Source: Streptomyces sp. SLBN-118
GTDB taxonomy: Bacteria > Actinomycetota > Actinomycetes > Streptomycetales > Streptomycetaceae
Assembly: GCF_006715635.1 (NCBI RefSeq)
Contig: NZ_VFNP01000001.1
Location: forward strand, 1,426,001-1,490,000
Reading direction: 5' to 3'
DNA length: 64,000 nucleotides
The position numbers and the translations under genes are program-made. This document shows, piece by piece, positions 24,517 to 33,188 of the stretch (position 1 is the first letter of the stretch; every line of letters starts with the position of its first letter). The notes below the pieces were generated by a model, which was not told where the DNA came from, made no database searches, and was given only the letters and a program-made list of their open reading frames with translations.

Positions 24517-24545
24517 GGGGCGGGGTGGGGTGGGGTGGGGTGGGG
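24517..24545 (+). other. G-quadruplex-forming run (six G-tetrads, 1-nt loops)
   Basis: GGGG occurs six times separated by single bases (one C, then four T). Such short loops favour very stable parallel quadruplexes. On the plus strand it would appear in the 3' end of the adenosine deaminase transcript. Confidence 0.85.
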
Positions 24546-24581
24546 AACACGCTGCCGCAGGCGCACCACCCCCGCAACCCC

Positions 24582-25514
24582 TCACCGCAGAGCCGGCTCG
24601 TCCAGCGTCAGCGTGCCCGCGTCCGCGTCCAGCACCGCCCGCACCCCGAACGGCATCGTCAGCGCCGGCGCGCCGTGCCCGAAGCCCAGCTTCTCCACGA
24701 CCGGCACGCCAAGGCCGCCGAGCCGGTCGAGCAGCACCGCCCGCACCGTCTCGTACGGACCGCAGTCCTCCCACGATCCGAGCCCGACGCCCGCGACACC
24801 CTCCAGCCAGCCGGAGCGCAGCAGTTGGGTGAGGATCCGGTCGAGCCGGTAGTCCTCCTCGCCCACGTCCTCGATCAGCAGCAGACCGCCGCGCGCCGAC
24901 GGCCGGGTGTGCGGCGTGCCGAGTTCCGCTGCGAGCAGGCTCACACAGCCGCCGAGGGTGACGCCCCGGGCCCGGCCGGGGACCAGGGTCCGGGCCGTCT
25001 CCAGGCCCAGAGTGCGTACCGAATCGGGCTCGAAGAGCGTGGCGCGCAGCGACTCGCGGGTGCGTTCGTCCTTGAGGAAGGTCAGTGCGCCGGCCATCGG
25101 CCCGTGCAGAGTGGCCAGGCCCGCCCGGACGGCGAAGGCCTCATGGAGTGCGGTGGCATCGCTGTAGCCGATGAAGATCTTGGGACCGGCCGCGCGGACG
25201 GCACTCCAGTCGAGCAGGTCGACCATGCGCTGCGCGCCGTATCCGCCGCGGGCACAGATCACCGCCGAGACCGTCGGATCGCACCAGGCCCGGGTCAGAT
25301 CGCGGGCGCGGTCCTCGTCCGTCCCCGCGAGATACGGCAGCCGCGGGTGCCGGTCGCGGACATGGGGCATCACGACGGGGTCCAGGCCCCAGCCACGAAG
25401 GATCTCCAGGCCCGCTTCGAGCCGGTCGTCGGCGACGGGGCCGCTGGTCGCCACGACAGCGATCCTGGCTCCCGGCCTCAATCGCTCCGGACGCGTCAGG
25501 GGCTCGAGGGTCAC
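24582..25514 (-). CDS. LD-carboxypeptidase family protein (peptidase S66, LdcA/MccF-like)
   Basis: The protein has 310 residues. The S66 order is visible: GARIAVVATSGPVADDRLEAG at the N-terminus, VICARGGYGAQRMVDLLDW, KIFIGYSDATALH and late GLGSWEDCG, FGHGAPALTMPFG. S66 enzymes remove the terminal D-Ala from muropeptide tetrapeptides or inactivate microcin C-type compounds. There is no signal peptide, so it acts in the cytoplasm, as in wall recycling. Its GTG start overlaps the S9 peptidase stop by 4 nt (GTGA), making it the last gene of a four-peptidase operon. Confidence 0.88.
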   Translation of the reverse strand: MTLEPLTRPERLRPGARIAVVATSGPVADDRLEAGLEILRGWGLDPVVMPHVRDRHPRLPYLAGTDEDRARDLTRAWCDPTVSAVICARGGYGAQRMVDLLDWSAVRAAGPKIFIGYSDATALHEAFAVRAGLATLHGPMAGALTFLKDERTRESLRATLFEPDSVRTLGLETARTLVPGRARGVTLGGCVSLLAAELGTPHTRPSARGGLLLIEDVGEEDYRLDRILTQLLRSGWLEGVAGVGLGSWEDCGPYETVRAVLLDRLGGLGVPVVEKLGFGHGAPALTMPFGVRAVLDADAGTLTLDEPALR

Positions 25515-27526
25515 TTCTTCAGCTCCAGCAGGGGGATGTCGGGGCGGCTGATGCGGAAGGTCTGGGCGTAGAGGGACAGTTCGGACTCGAGCGCGCGGAC
25601 CATGGTGTCGGCCCTGCGGAAGCCGTGGCCCTCCCCCTCGAAGGCGATGTACGCGTGCGGTATGCCGCGGCCCGCCATCTGCGCCAGGAAGCGCTCGCTC
25701 TGCACGGGTGGGCAGATCACGTCGTCGAGTCCCTGGAGCAGCAGGAACGGCACGCCGATCCGGTCGGCGTGCTGGAGCGGCGAGCGCTCGCGGTAGCGGC
25801 CGGGCACCTCGGCGGGCGGGCCGATCAGCGAGTCCAGGTACCGGGATTCGAAGTCATGGGTCGCGGTCGCCCAGCTCATCAGGTCGAGAACCGGATAGAT
25901 GATGGTGCCGCAGGCGTAGAGGTCGGTGGTGGCGAGGGAGGCCGCGGTGGTCCAGCCGCCGGCACTGCCGCCGCGGATGGCCAGTCGCCCGGGATCCGCC
26001 GTGCCCTCGGCGGCCAGGGTCTCGGCCACGGCCGCGCAGTCCTCGACGTCGACGACACCCCACTGCTCGCACAGCCGGTCGCGGTACTCGCGGCCGTATC
26101 CCGTGGAGCCTCCGTAGTTGACCTCGGCGACGCCGATGCCGCGCGAGGTGAAGTAGGCGATCTCCAGATCGAGGACGAGAGGGGCGTGCCCGGTGGGGCC
26201 GCCGTGCGCCCACACCACGAACGGCGGCAGTTCCTCGTCGGGCGCGATCCGGTCGGGGCTGTGGGGCGGATAGATATGGGCGTGGATCTCGCGGCTGTCG
26301 GGCCCTGTGAAGGTGCGGATCTGCGGCTCCGGGTAGTACACCGGGTCCACGGGGTCGTCGTGCGCCGAGCCGATGACCCGGGTCCGCCCGGTGCGGGTGT
26401 CGAGTTCCACGACCTCGTACGCGCTGCGCGGGCTGGCCGCGACGCCGATCACCCGGTCTCCCTGCACGGCGAGGGTGGACGCCCACTCGGTCCAGGGCCC
26501 CGCGGCGTCGACGACTTCCCCGGTCTCGGGGTCGAGTACCCCGAGGGCGGTGGTGCCCTTGCCGTGGATGACCGCGATCAGTCCGTTCCCCAGCGGATGG
26601 AACCACTTGAGGCCGATCTTCCACAGCGGTCCGCCGAACTCCTCCCCGCGGCCGGGGCACAGGGCGGTGCTCGGCACGACGCCGGACACGGGCGCATCCG
26701 GCCCCAGCGCGTCCGGCCGGATCCTTTGCAGCTCCCACCAGTTGCTCACGTCGGAGACGAAGAGCAGCGAGCCGTCCGGAGCCCAGTCGACCTGGCAGAC
26801 CGATTCGTCCGTGTCACCGACGACCGGCCGGACCCCGCCGAAGGGACCGTCCTCGTTCACCTCGCCGAGCATGACGACGGTGCCGTCCCAGGGCATCTGC
26901 GGATGGTCCCAGGCGATCCAGGCGGCGCGCCGCCCGTCCGGCGAGAGCCGGGGCCCGGTGACGAAGCGGTGCCGGTCGTCGCAGAGTTCCCGTACCGCGC
27001 CGCGGTCCGTTGCCGCTGAGCCGTCCAGGGGCACGGCCGCGATCACCCGGCGTACGTCCGTGGGCCCCTCGCCGGTGAACTCCTCCAGTACGCACCAGAC
27101 TTCGCCCCGCTCCAGGTGGAGCTGGGGTTCGGCCCAGCGCAGTCCGCCGCCGACCGGGGACATGGGGGTGAGCGGTAGCGGCGCGGACCCCGGTGCGTCC
27201 GGCTCGTACGCGTACAGCCGCTGGTCGGGGAAGTGTACGAAGACGACGAGCGGACCGCCGCCGGGGCGCCGGGCCCCGGCCCAGGGGTGCCCGCCGTACT
27301 CGATGACCCTGCTGCGTACATTCCACGGGGCGGGGAGTACAGACTCCTCGGCGCCGTCGGCGCGTCGGCGCATGAGCGTGCGTCTGCCGCCCTCGGTGGG
27401 GCGCGGCGCCGTCCACCACACCTCGTCGCCGATCAGGCCGAGGAACTCGGGGCGGCCGTCGTGCGAGGCGGCGAGTGCCGCGCCGATCGGCGATGGCCAG
27501 GTTCCATAGGCTCCCGTGGGTAGCAT
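25511..27526 (-). CDS. S9 (prolyl-oligopeptidase family) serine peptidase
   Basis: The protein has 671 residues, ATG start with GGGGGAG upstream. The first 390 or so residues form a WD/beta-propeller-like gate. The C-terminal alpha/beta-hydrolase domain has GGSAGG (Ser about 521), GLDDVICPP (Asp about 598) and GEGHGF (His about 633). It belongs to the acylaminoacyl-peptidase/dipeptidyl-peptidase branch and should cut short peptides in the cytoplasm. It is 12 nt after the M20 gene and overlaps the S66 gene by 4 nt. Confidence 0.9.
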   Translation of the reverse strand: MLPTGAYGTWPSPIGAALAASHDGRPEFLGLIGDEVWWTAPRPTEGGRRTLMRRRADGAEESVLPAPWNVRSRVIEYGGHPWAGARRPGGGPLVVFVHFPDQRLYAYEPDAPGSAPLPLTPMSPVGGGLRWAEPQLHLERGEVWCVLEEFTGEGPTDVRRVIAAVPLDGSAATDRGAVRELCDDRHRFVTGPRLSPDGRRAAWIAWDHPQMPWDGTVVMLGEVNEDGPFGGVRPVVGDTDESVCQVDWAPDGSLLFVSDVSNWWELQRIRPDALGPDAPVSGVVPSTALCPGRGEEFGGPLWKIGLKWFHPLGNGLIAVIHGKGTTALGVLDPETGEVVDAAGPWTEWASTLAVQGDRVIGVAASPRSAYEVVELDTRTGRTRVIGSAHDDPVDPVYYPEPQIRTFTGPDSREIHAHIYPPHSPDRIAPDEELPPFVVWAHGGPTGHAPLVLDLEIAYFTSRGIGVAEVNYGGSTGYGREYRDRLCEQWGVVDVEDCAAVAETLAAEGTADPGRLAIRGGSAGGWTTAASLATTDLYACGTIIYPVLDLMSWATATHDFESRYLDSLIGPPAEVPGRYRERSPLQHADRIGVPFLLLQGLDDVICPPVQSERFLAQMAGRGIPHAYIAFEGEGHGFRRADTMVRALESELSLYAQTFRISRPDIPLLELKK

Positions 27527-27538
27527 GACCGACTCCCC

Positions 27539-28873
27539 CTATGCGGACCGCAGATAGTGGTCGAGAACCTGGACCCCGAAGTGCAGCGCCTCGACCGGGA
27601 CGCGCTCGTCGACCCCGTGGAACATGGCCGCGTAGTCGAAGCCGACGGGGAGCTTCAACGGCGAGAATCCGTATCCGGTGATGCCGAGGCGCGAGAACTG
27701 CTTGGCGTCGGTGCCGCCCGGCATGCAGTACGGCACGACATGGCCGTCCGGGTCGAAGAGTTCGACGGCCGCGCGCATCTTGGCGTACGCCGGGGAGTCG
27801 AGGGGTGCCTGCAGAGCCACCTCGCGGTGGTGGAACTCCCACTCGACGTCGGGACCGGTCAGCCGGTCGAGGGTGTCCTTGAACTCGCCCTCGCCGCCGG
27901 GCACCATCCGCCCGTCCACATAGGCGGTCGCGTGCCCCGGGATCACATTGAGCTTGTAACCCGCCTCCAGCATCGTCGGATTCGCGCTGTTGCGGACGGT
28001 CGGCTGGACCAGGGCGGCGGCCCTGCCGAACTTCGCCATCAGCGCGTCGGCGTCGAAACCGTCCGCCTCGACATCGGCCTCGATGCCATGCAGCCGGGCG
28101 AGTTCTGCCAGCGCGGCCCGTACGGTCGGGGTGAGCCGCACCGGCCACTGGTACTCACCGATCCGCGCGACGGCTGCGGACAGCCGGGTCACCGCGTTGG
28201 CACGGTTGACCTTGGAGCCGTGTCCGGCCGTGCCGTGTGCGGTGAGCTTGAGCCAGGCCGTGCCGCGCTCACCGGCCGCGATCGGGTAGAGCGTCATCCC
28301 GGGTCCGGCGTGGAAGCTGAAGGCCCCGGATTCGCTGACTCCTTCCGTACACCCCTCGAAGAGGCCGGGGTGGTGGTCGGCGAGGAAGCCCGAGCCGTCG
28401 ATGGCACTGGCCTCCTCGTCGGAGGTGTACGCGATCACGATGTCGCGCCGGGGCCTGATTCCGGCCCGCGCCCAGGCCCGGACGACCGCGAGGATCATCG
28501 AGTCCATGTTCTTCATGTCGACCGCACCGCGGCCCCAGACGACGCCGTCGCGGACTTCCCCGGAGAAGGGGTGCACGGCCCAGTCGGCGGGCTCGGCGGG
28601 CACCACGTCCAGATGGCCGTGGACAAGCAGGGCGTCGGCGGAGGGGTCGGTTCCCTCGATCCTGGCGACGACATTGGTGCGCCCCGGTGTGCGCTCCAGC
28701 AGGGTGGGCTCGAGTCCGGCACCGGCGAGCCTCTCGGCGGCGTACTCGGCGGCGGGCCGCTCCCGGCAGTCGCCGCCGCCCCTGTTGGTGGTGTCGATCC
28801 GGATCAGCTCGGAGGTGAAGGTCACCACCTCGTCGAGCGCCTGAACGTCGATGGGGGTTGTCACATCAGCCAT
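27539..28873 (-). CDS. M20-family metallopeptidase (dipeptidase/deacylase)
   Basis: The ATG at 28873 has GGAGGAG 5 nt upstream. The 444-residue product has the two-zinc M20 pattern: LLVHGHLDVVP (His, with catalytic Asp), GRGAVDMKN (bridging Asp), AYTSDEEASA (catalytic Glu pair) and CMPGGTDAKQF near the C-terminus. A dimerisation domain lies between. Members hydrolyse dipeptides or N-acyl amino acids in the cytoplasm. It overlaps the M55 gene by 8 nt, so the two are coupled. Confidence 0.9.
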   Translation of the reverse strand: MADVTTPIDVQALDEVVTFTSELIRIDTTNRGGGDCRERPAAEYAAERLAGAGLEPTLLERTPGRTNVVARIEGTDPSADALLVHGHLDVVPAEPADWAVHPFSGEVRDGVVWGRGAVDMKNMDSMILAVVRAWARAGIRPRRDIVIAYTSDEEASAIDGSGFLADHHPGLFEGCTEGVSESGAFSFHAGPGMTLYPIAAGERGTAWLKLTAHGTAGHGSKVNRANAVTRLSAAVARIGEYQWPVRLTPTVRAALAELARLHGIEADVEADGFDADALMAKFGRAAALVQPTVRNSANPTMLEAGYKLNVIPGHATAYVDGRMVPGGEGEFKDTLDRLTGPDVEWEFHHREVALQAPLDSPAYAKMRAAVELFDPDGHVVPYCMPGGTDAKQFSRLGITGYGFSPLKLPVGFDYAAMFHGVDERVPVEALHFGVQVLDHYLRSA

Positions 28874-29699
28874 ACTGCTCCTCCATTGCCGCCGAGACGA
28901 TCGTCGTGACCGCCTTGAAGGTACGAATGGCCACATACATCGTCTCGCTGGTGTACGCGACCCTGCGCTCACCGCTGCCCGCAACCCCCGGAACGACGGT
29001 GGCCGCCGCGGCGAGATGTTCCGCGTCGAACTCCAGCTCCACGGTGAACGGGCCGGCCCGCACCGGCTCGCGGCGCCCGGCCAGGGTCGTCGCCTCCTTT
29101 GCCGCCGCGCGGATGTCGGACGCGGTCCGGCCAGGGGTGCGGCACACCGCCGCGTACCGTGACACATAGTCCTTCACGGCGACCTTGCGGGCGTCCGGCG
29201 CATATCCGTCGGCGTCCACACAGGTCAGATTGTCTCCGGTGACGAGCACCACCGGCACGCCGTACTCCGCGACCACGTGCGCGTTGAGCAGCCCTTCACT
29301 CGCGCGCATGCCGTTCAGCCACACGCCCGTGATCGAGTTGGCGAGATAGGTGTGTGCGAGCACGCCTTCGGTGCCCGCGCCCGTGTGGTACCCGACGAAG
29401 GCGATACCGTCCACGTCGCCGTGCTGCACACCCTCGACCATCGACAGCGACTTGTGTTTGCCGGTGAGCATCTGGACCCGGTCGTCCAGATGCTCCAGCA
29501 GCAGATTGCGCATGGTCCAGTGCGCTTCGTTGATGAGCACGTCGTCGGCGCCACCGTCAAAGAAACCGAGTGCCGCGGCGTTCACGTCCGAGGTGAACAG
29601 GGTCCGGCAGCGCTCCCACTGGGGCGTGCCGGGCAGCACATCGGCAGGCCAGGTCACACCGGTCGCGCCTTCCATGTCGGCGCTGATGAGGATCTTCAC
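28866..29699 (-). CDS. M55-family metallopeptidase (D-aminopeptidase, DppA-like)
   Basis: The GTG at 29699 gives VKILISADMEGATG, the usual family N-terminus, and TACCGT on the minus strand (29706-29711) lies 6 nt upstream, so the mRNA is probably leaderless. The 277-residue product has SADMEG, ADDVLINEAHWTMRN, GYHTGAG and VTGDN motifs of the DppA decamer, a zinc enzyme that releases N-terminal D-amino acids (D-Ala-D-Ala, D-Ala-Gly-Gly). As first gene of the four-peptidase operon it suggests D-amino-acid peptides are the substrates. Confidence 0.9.
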   Translation of the reverse strand: MKILISADMEGATGVTWPADVLPGTPQWERCRTLFTSDVNAAALGFFDGGADDVLINEAHWTMRNLLLEHLDDRVQMLTGKHKSLSMVEGVQHGDVDGIAFVGYHTGAGTEGVLAHTYLANSITGVWLNGMRASEGLLNAHVVAEYGVPVVLVTGDNLTCVDADGYAPDARKVAVKDYVSRYAAVCRTPGRTASDIRAAAKEATTLAGRREPVRAGPFTVELEFDAEHLAAAATVVPGVAGSGERRVAYTSETMYVAIRTFKAVTTIVSAAMEEQYG

Positions 29700-29813
29700 G
29701 GCATCACGGTACGCGTCGTTCAACGCCCGGGCCAGGACCGATTCGGGTGCCAGTGGTCCGGTCCACCGAAGGTCCGCCGACCGGCCGCCGGGCGCCGCCG
29801 CGTCCGCGGGGCG

Positions 29814-30539
29814 TTATCCGTTCCTGCCGACGATCAGCCACGTCGACGGAAGCTCTATGCGCGAGCCGTCCGGGGCGTACTCCGTTGTCGTCAGGGGCAG
29901 TTCACCGCTCGCGAGCACGTCGAGACCGGCTGCTGTGAACAACTCGGCCACTTCCGCGTCGGCCACCGCGCCCGGCACGATGCCGTGCTTGAAGACCGGC
30001 TGGAGCTTCGCAGGAGGGCCCGACGGCGACTTCGCGAGGCCCATCAGTTTCTGGCCGGCCGCCTCGGCGAGTTCCACCACGAAGGCGCGTCCGCGCTCGC
30101 CGACGAGTGTGGCGATCGTGTCCGCCAGCGGCTGGCGGTCCTCGGGGTCGCACTGGTGCAGGACGCCCCGCATGTAGACGTTGGCTTCGCCCAGTTCCGC
30201 ATGCAGCCGCGCCACCTGCTCACCGTCCACTGCGTCGATCACCCGGAACTGCGCGCCGCCCTGCTTGTCCTGCCTTCGGGCGAGGCCGATCGCGGCGGAC
30301 GACAGGTCGACGCCGAGCACCTTCGGGAAACGGTCGGCCAGGAACAGCGTCTGGGTTCCGTTGCCGCATCCCAGGTCAAGGAGCGTCAGCGCGGGATGGT
30401 CCACATACGGTTCGTAGAGCGCGAGATGCAGTCCCGCGGTCAGCGTCGGCTCCGCGTCCCAGAAGACCGATCCGGGCTCCGCGGAGGCTTCGCCCCAAAA
30501 GCCCTCCCAGGCGTCCTTGTACCGAGTCGTCACGCTCAT
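29814..30539 (-). CDS. Class I SAM-dependent methyltransferase
   Basis: The protein has 241 residues, ATG start after GGGGAGCAGG. Motif I LLDLGCGNGTQTLFLAD (about 49-65), motif II KVLGVDLSSAAI and the following helix are clear. The C-terminal part resembles thiopurine-methyltransferase-like or tellurite-resistance-type enzymes of streptomycetes. Its substrate is unknown. The peptidase operon begins 114 nt downstream from its own promoter-like sequence. Confidence 0.82.
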   Translation of the reverse strand: MSVTTRYKDAWEGFWGEASAEPGSVFWDAEPTLTAGLHLALYEPYVDHPALTLLDLGCGNGTQTLFLADRFPKVLGVDLSSAAIGLARRQDKQGGAQFRVIDAVDGEQVARLHAELGEANVYMRGVLHQCDPEDRQPLADTIATLVGERGRAFVVELAEAAGQKLMGLAKSPSGPPAKLQPVFKHGIVPGAVADAEVAELFTAAGLDVLASGELPLTTTEYAPDGSRIELPSTWLIVGRNG

Positions 30540-30666
30540 GACCTGCTCCCCAGGGGTGGTGACACAACGTCAAGTTCGGTCTATCGCTCCATGGTTGCCG
30601 CGAAAAGCACCCGGCGCATTCCTTCACGTGACGTTCGAGCGACCGGCCGGGACTCCGCGCAGTGAC

Positions 30667-33066
30667 TTACGGCAGCGCCAGGTCGAACCAGACCGTCTTC
30701 CCATCGGTCGTGCGGCTCGTGCCCCACTCCCGGGCCAGGGCGCTGACCACCCGCAGTCCGCGTCCGAGTTCGTCCGCCGGGCGCGCGTCCAGCATGGTCG
30801 GCAGGTTGTGGTCCTCGTCGGCCACCTCGCACAGCAGTGATCCCGCCCGGACGAGGCGAAGCTCCGCCCTCCGGCCGCTCGCGTGCCGTACCGCATTGGT
30901 GACCACTTCGCTGACCAGCAGTTCCACGGTCTCCGTCAGCTCGGCCAGCCCCCAGGAGCGCAGCTGCCCGCGGACCAGGCGCCGTGCCCTGCCCGCCTCG
31001 CGCGCTTCACGGGAGAGCTCCCAGACGGCCACGTCCTCGGGATCGATGCCGTTCAGCCGGGCCATCAGCAGGGCCACGTCGTCCTTGCGGCCGCCGCGGG
31101 TGTTCAGCGAGCGGATGATGGTGTCGCAGGCGTCGTCCATGGAGGCGGCGGGGTGCGCGGCGGACTCGCACAGCGTCGCGAGCCCGACGCCTATGTCCTC
31201 GCCCCGCACCTCGACCAGGCCGTCCGTGCACATCACCAGGCGGTCGCCGGACGCCACCGGCACACGGACGCTCTCGAAGGGCACTCCGCCGACACCGATC
31301 GGCGCTCCGGTCGGCAGGTCGAGGAGTTCGCTGCGCCCGTCGGCCGCCCGGACGATCACAGGCGGCACATGGCCCGCGTTCGCCATCTGGAGCTCATTGC
31401 CGATCGGGTCGTACACCGCGTACAGACAGGTCGCGAGATAGTGCTCGCCCAGGCGCTGGGCCAGGTCGTCGAGATTGCGCAGCAGCTGCTCGGGCGGCAG
31501 GTCGAGCGCGGCCATGGTCTGTACGGCCGTACGCAACTGGCCCATCATCGCTGCCGAGTTGAGGCCGTGGCCCATCACGTCGCCGACCACCAGCGCCGTG
31601 CGGGAACCGGGCAGCTTGACGGAGTCGAACCAGTCGCCGCCGACCCGCCCGAGCAGGGTGCCCGGCAGATAGCGGGTGGCCGTGTCGCATCCGGCCATCC
31701 GCGGGGTGACCTGCGGCAGCATCGAGTCCTGGAGGGTCTCGGCGACATTCTCCTGGTAGGTGTACATCCGGGCGTTGTCGAGGACGAGCCCGGCGCGCGC
31801 GGCCAGCTCGGCCCCGGTGACTCGGTCCATGTCGTTGAACAGGGCGCGCTCGGGGTGGCGCAGCAGAATCATGAATCCGAGCACCACATTGCGCGCCTTC
31901 AGCGGAACGACCAGCATGGAGCGCCCGCTGATGAGCGGCCGTATGTCACGCTTCTCGAACTGCGAGGCGATGGCGGTGCCCATCTGCTCGCTGATGCGCG
32001 GCACCAGTACCGGATCGCCGGTGGTCATACACTGGAAGAACGGGGTGTGTTCGGGGAACGGCATGGATTCGCCGACCGGCACCACATCGTCCCAGCGGCC
32101 CGGCTCGTCCACATGCTCGACCGCGACGCGGTGCCACATCGTGGTCGCGTCGGGCGGTCCGTCCGGGAAACCCTCGCCGGCGACGACCTGTTCGCGCAGG
32201 TAGGTGCCCGCGACATCGGTGAAGCGCGGCACGACGGCCGCGCTGACTTCCTGGATCGTACGGGCGAGGTCGAGGGACGAGCCGATGCGGCCGCTCACCT
32301 CGTTGAGGAACTCGAGCCGTTCACGCACCGCGGCGTACTCGAGGTCCTGCTCGAGATCGGCCGTGTCCACCGCCCGGCCCGCGGCGGCCGCGGCTTCGGC
32401 GGCCCGCTGCCGCGCCTTGCGTTCCGCGCGCCGGGGCACGCCCCAGTCGGGTGTGACCGGCACCCGGTCGTGATGGCTGAACTCGAGTACGGGATAGCCC
32501 AGTTCGAGGACCTGGGAGACGATCCGCGTCGACTGCCGAACGCTCATGCTCGGCAGGATCTCCGGGAGCCTGCGCGCCAGTTCGTCGGAGCCGGAGAACT
32601 CGGTGTGCAGGGCGAATCCCGGAGCGATCCGCTCGACGCTCTCGTCCTCGCCCGCGAACTGCGCGGCGTCCGCGGCCAGTACGAGCAGCCGCTCCTCGCC
32701 GGGGCCGACCATGGGATAGGCCCACCACAGCACGTCGACCCGGTCGCGTCCGGGCTCGGAGAGCCGGGCCCTGCCCGCCGCCGGATAGGAGGTCAGGCCG
32801 TTCAGCGAGGCGTCGAGTCCGGGGCCGAGGCCGCCATAGCCGTCGTACGCGTCGTACTCGCCCTCGGGGGCCAGCGCTCCGGTGACCGGGAGCAGGTCCA
32901 CGGCGGGCCTGCCCACCGCCTCGTCCCTGGTGGTGCCCAAAAGCCGCCGCGCACCGGTCGACCAGTGCGAGACCAGGCCGTCACCGTCCACGACGACCAC
33001 GGCAAGCGGAATCCGGCCGGCCACGGCGTACTGCTGTGGCGGTGTCGGCGGAACACCACTGTCCAT
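30667..33066 (-). CDS. SpoIIE/RsbU-type PP2C phosphatase with PAS, GAF and HATPase domains
   Basis: The ATG at 33066 has AAGGAG about 10 nt upstream. In the 799-residue product, residues 10-135 are PAS-like (GRIPLAVVVVDGDGLVSHWSTGARRLLG), about 270-440 GAF-like, 465-665 a PP2C-type phosphatase (RVGGDWFDSVKLPGSRTALVVGDVMGHG, with metal Asp residues), and 680-795 a histidine-kinase-like ATPase domain (LLVSEVVTNAVRHA, DNLPTMLDAR-type D/N box). It probably controls an anti-sigma/anti-anti-sigma switch by phosphorylating and dephosphorylating partners. The signal sensed is unknown. The streptomycete family is large. Confidence 0.88.
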   Translation of the reverse strand: MDSGVPPTPPQQYAVAGRIPLAVVVVDGDGLVSHWSTGARRLLGTTRDEAVGRPAVDLLPVTGALAPEGEYDAYDGYGGLGPGLDASLNGLTSYPAAGRARLSEPGRDRVDVLWWAYPMVGPGEERLLVLAADAAQFAGEDESVERIAPGFALHTEFSGSDELARRLPEILPSMSVRQSTRIVSQVLELGYPVLEFSHHDRVPVTPDWGVPRRAERKARQRAAEAAAAAGRAVDTADLEQDLEYAAVRERLEFLNEVSGRIGSSLDLARTIQEVSAAVVPRFTDVAGTYLREQVVAGEGFPDGPPDATTMWHRVAVEHVDEPGRWDDVVPVGESMPFPEHTPFFQCMTTGDPVLVPRISEQMGTAIASQFEKRDIRPLISGRSMLVVPLKARNVVLGFMILLRHPERALFNDMDRVTGAELAARAGLVLDNARMYTYQENVAETLQDSMLPQVTPRMAGCDTATRYLPGTLLGRVGGDWFDSVKLPGSRTALVVGDVMGHGLNSAAMMGQLRTAVQTMAALDLPPEQLLRNLDDLAQRLGEHYLATCLYAVYDPIGNELQMANAGHVPPVIVRAADGRSELLDLPTGAPIGVGGVPFESVRVPVASGDRLVMCTDGLVEVRGEDIGVGLATLCESAAHPAASMDDACDTIIRSLNTRGGRKDDVALLMARLNGIDPEDVAVWELSREAREAGRARRLVRGQLRSWGLAELTETVELLVSEVVTNAVRHASGRRAELRLVRAGSLLCEVADEDHNLPTMLDARPADELGRGLRVVSALAREWGTSRTTDGKTVWFDLALP

Positions 33067-33086
33067 GGGTGACAGGCTCCTTCCCC

Positions 33087-33103
33087 GCCGCAGTTCCTGC
33101 GGC
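33087..33103. terminator. Hairpin between transporter and phosphatase genes
   Basis: This is a perfect 7-bp stem with loop TTC, 85 nt after the transporter stop and 21 nt before the phosphatase start. It may end the transporter mRNA or form part of the phosphatase leader. Confidence 0.4.
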
Positions 33104-33188
33104 CTTACCACCACGGTACGGCGCCGCGCACGCGCTGCGCCGGGCAACGGAGGAATAGGTAGTGCGCCCGCTCGCAACTGACGACGGA

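Noticed and set aside
24289..24581. Insertion sequence next to adenosine deaminase
   Set aside because: The repeat has no transposase frame, no clear terminal inverted repeats and no target duplication. It is better described as a short dispersed element.
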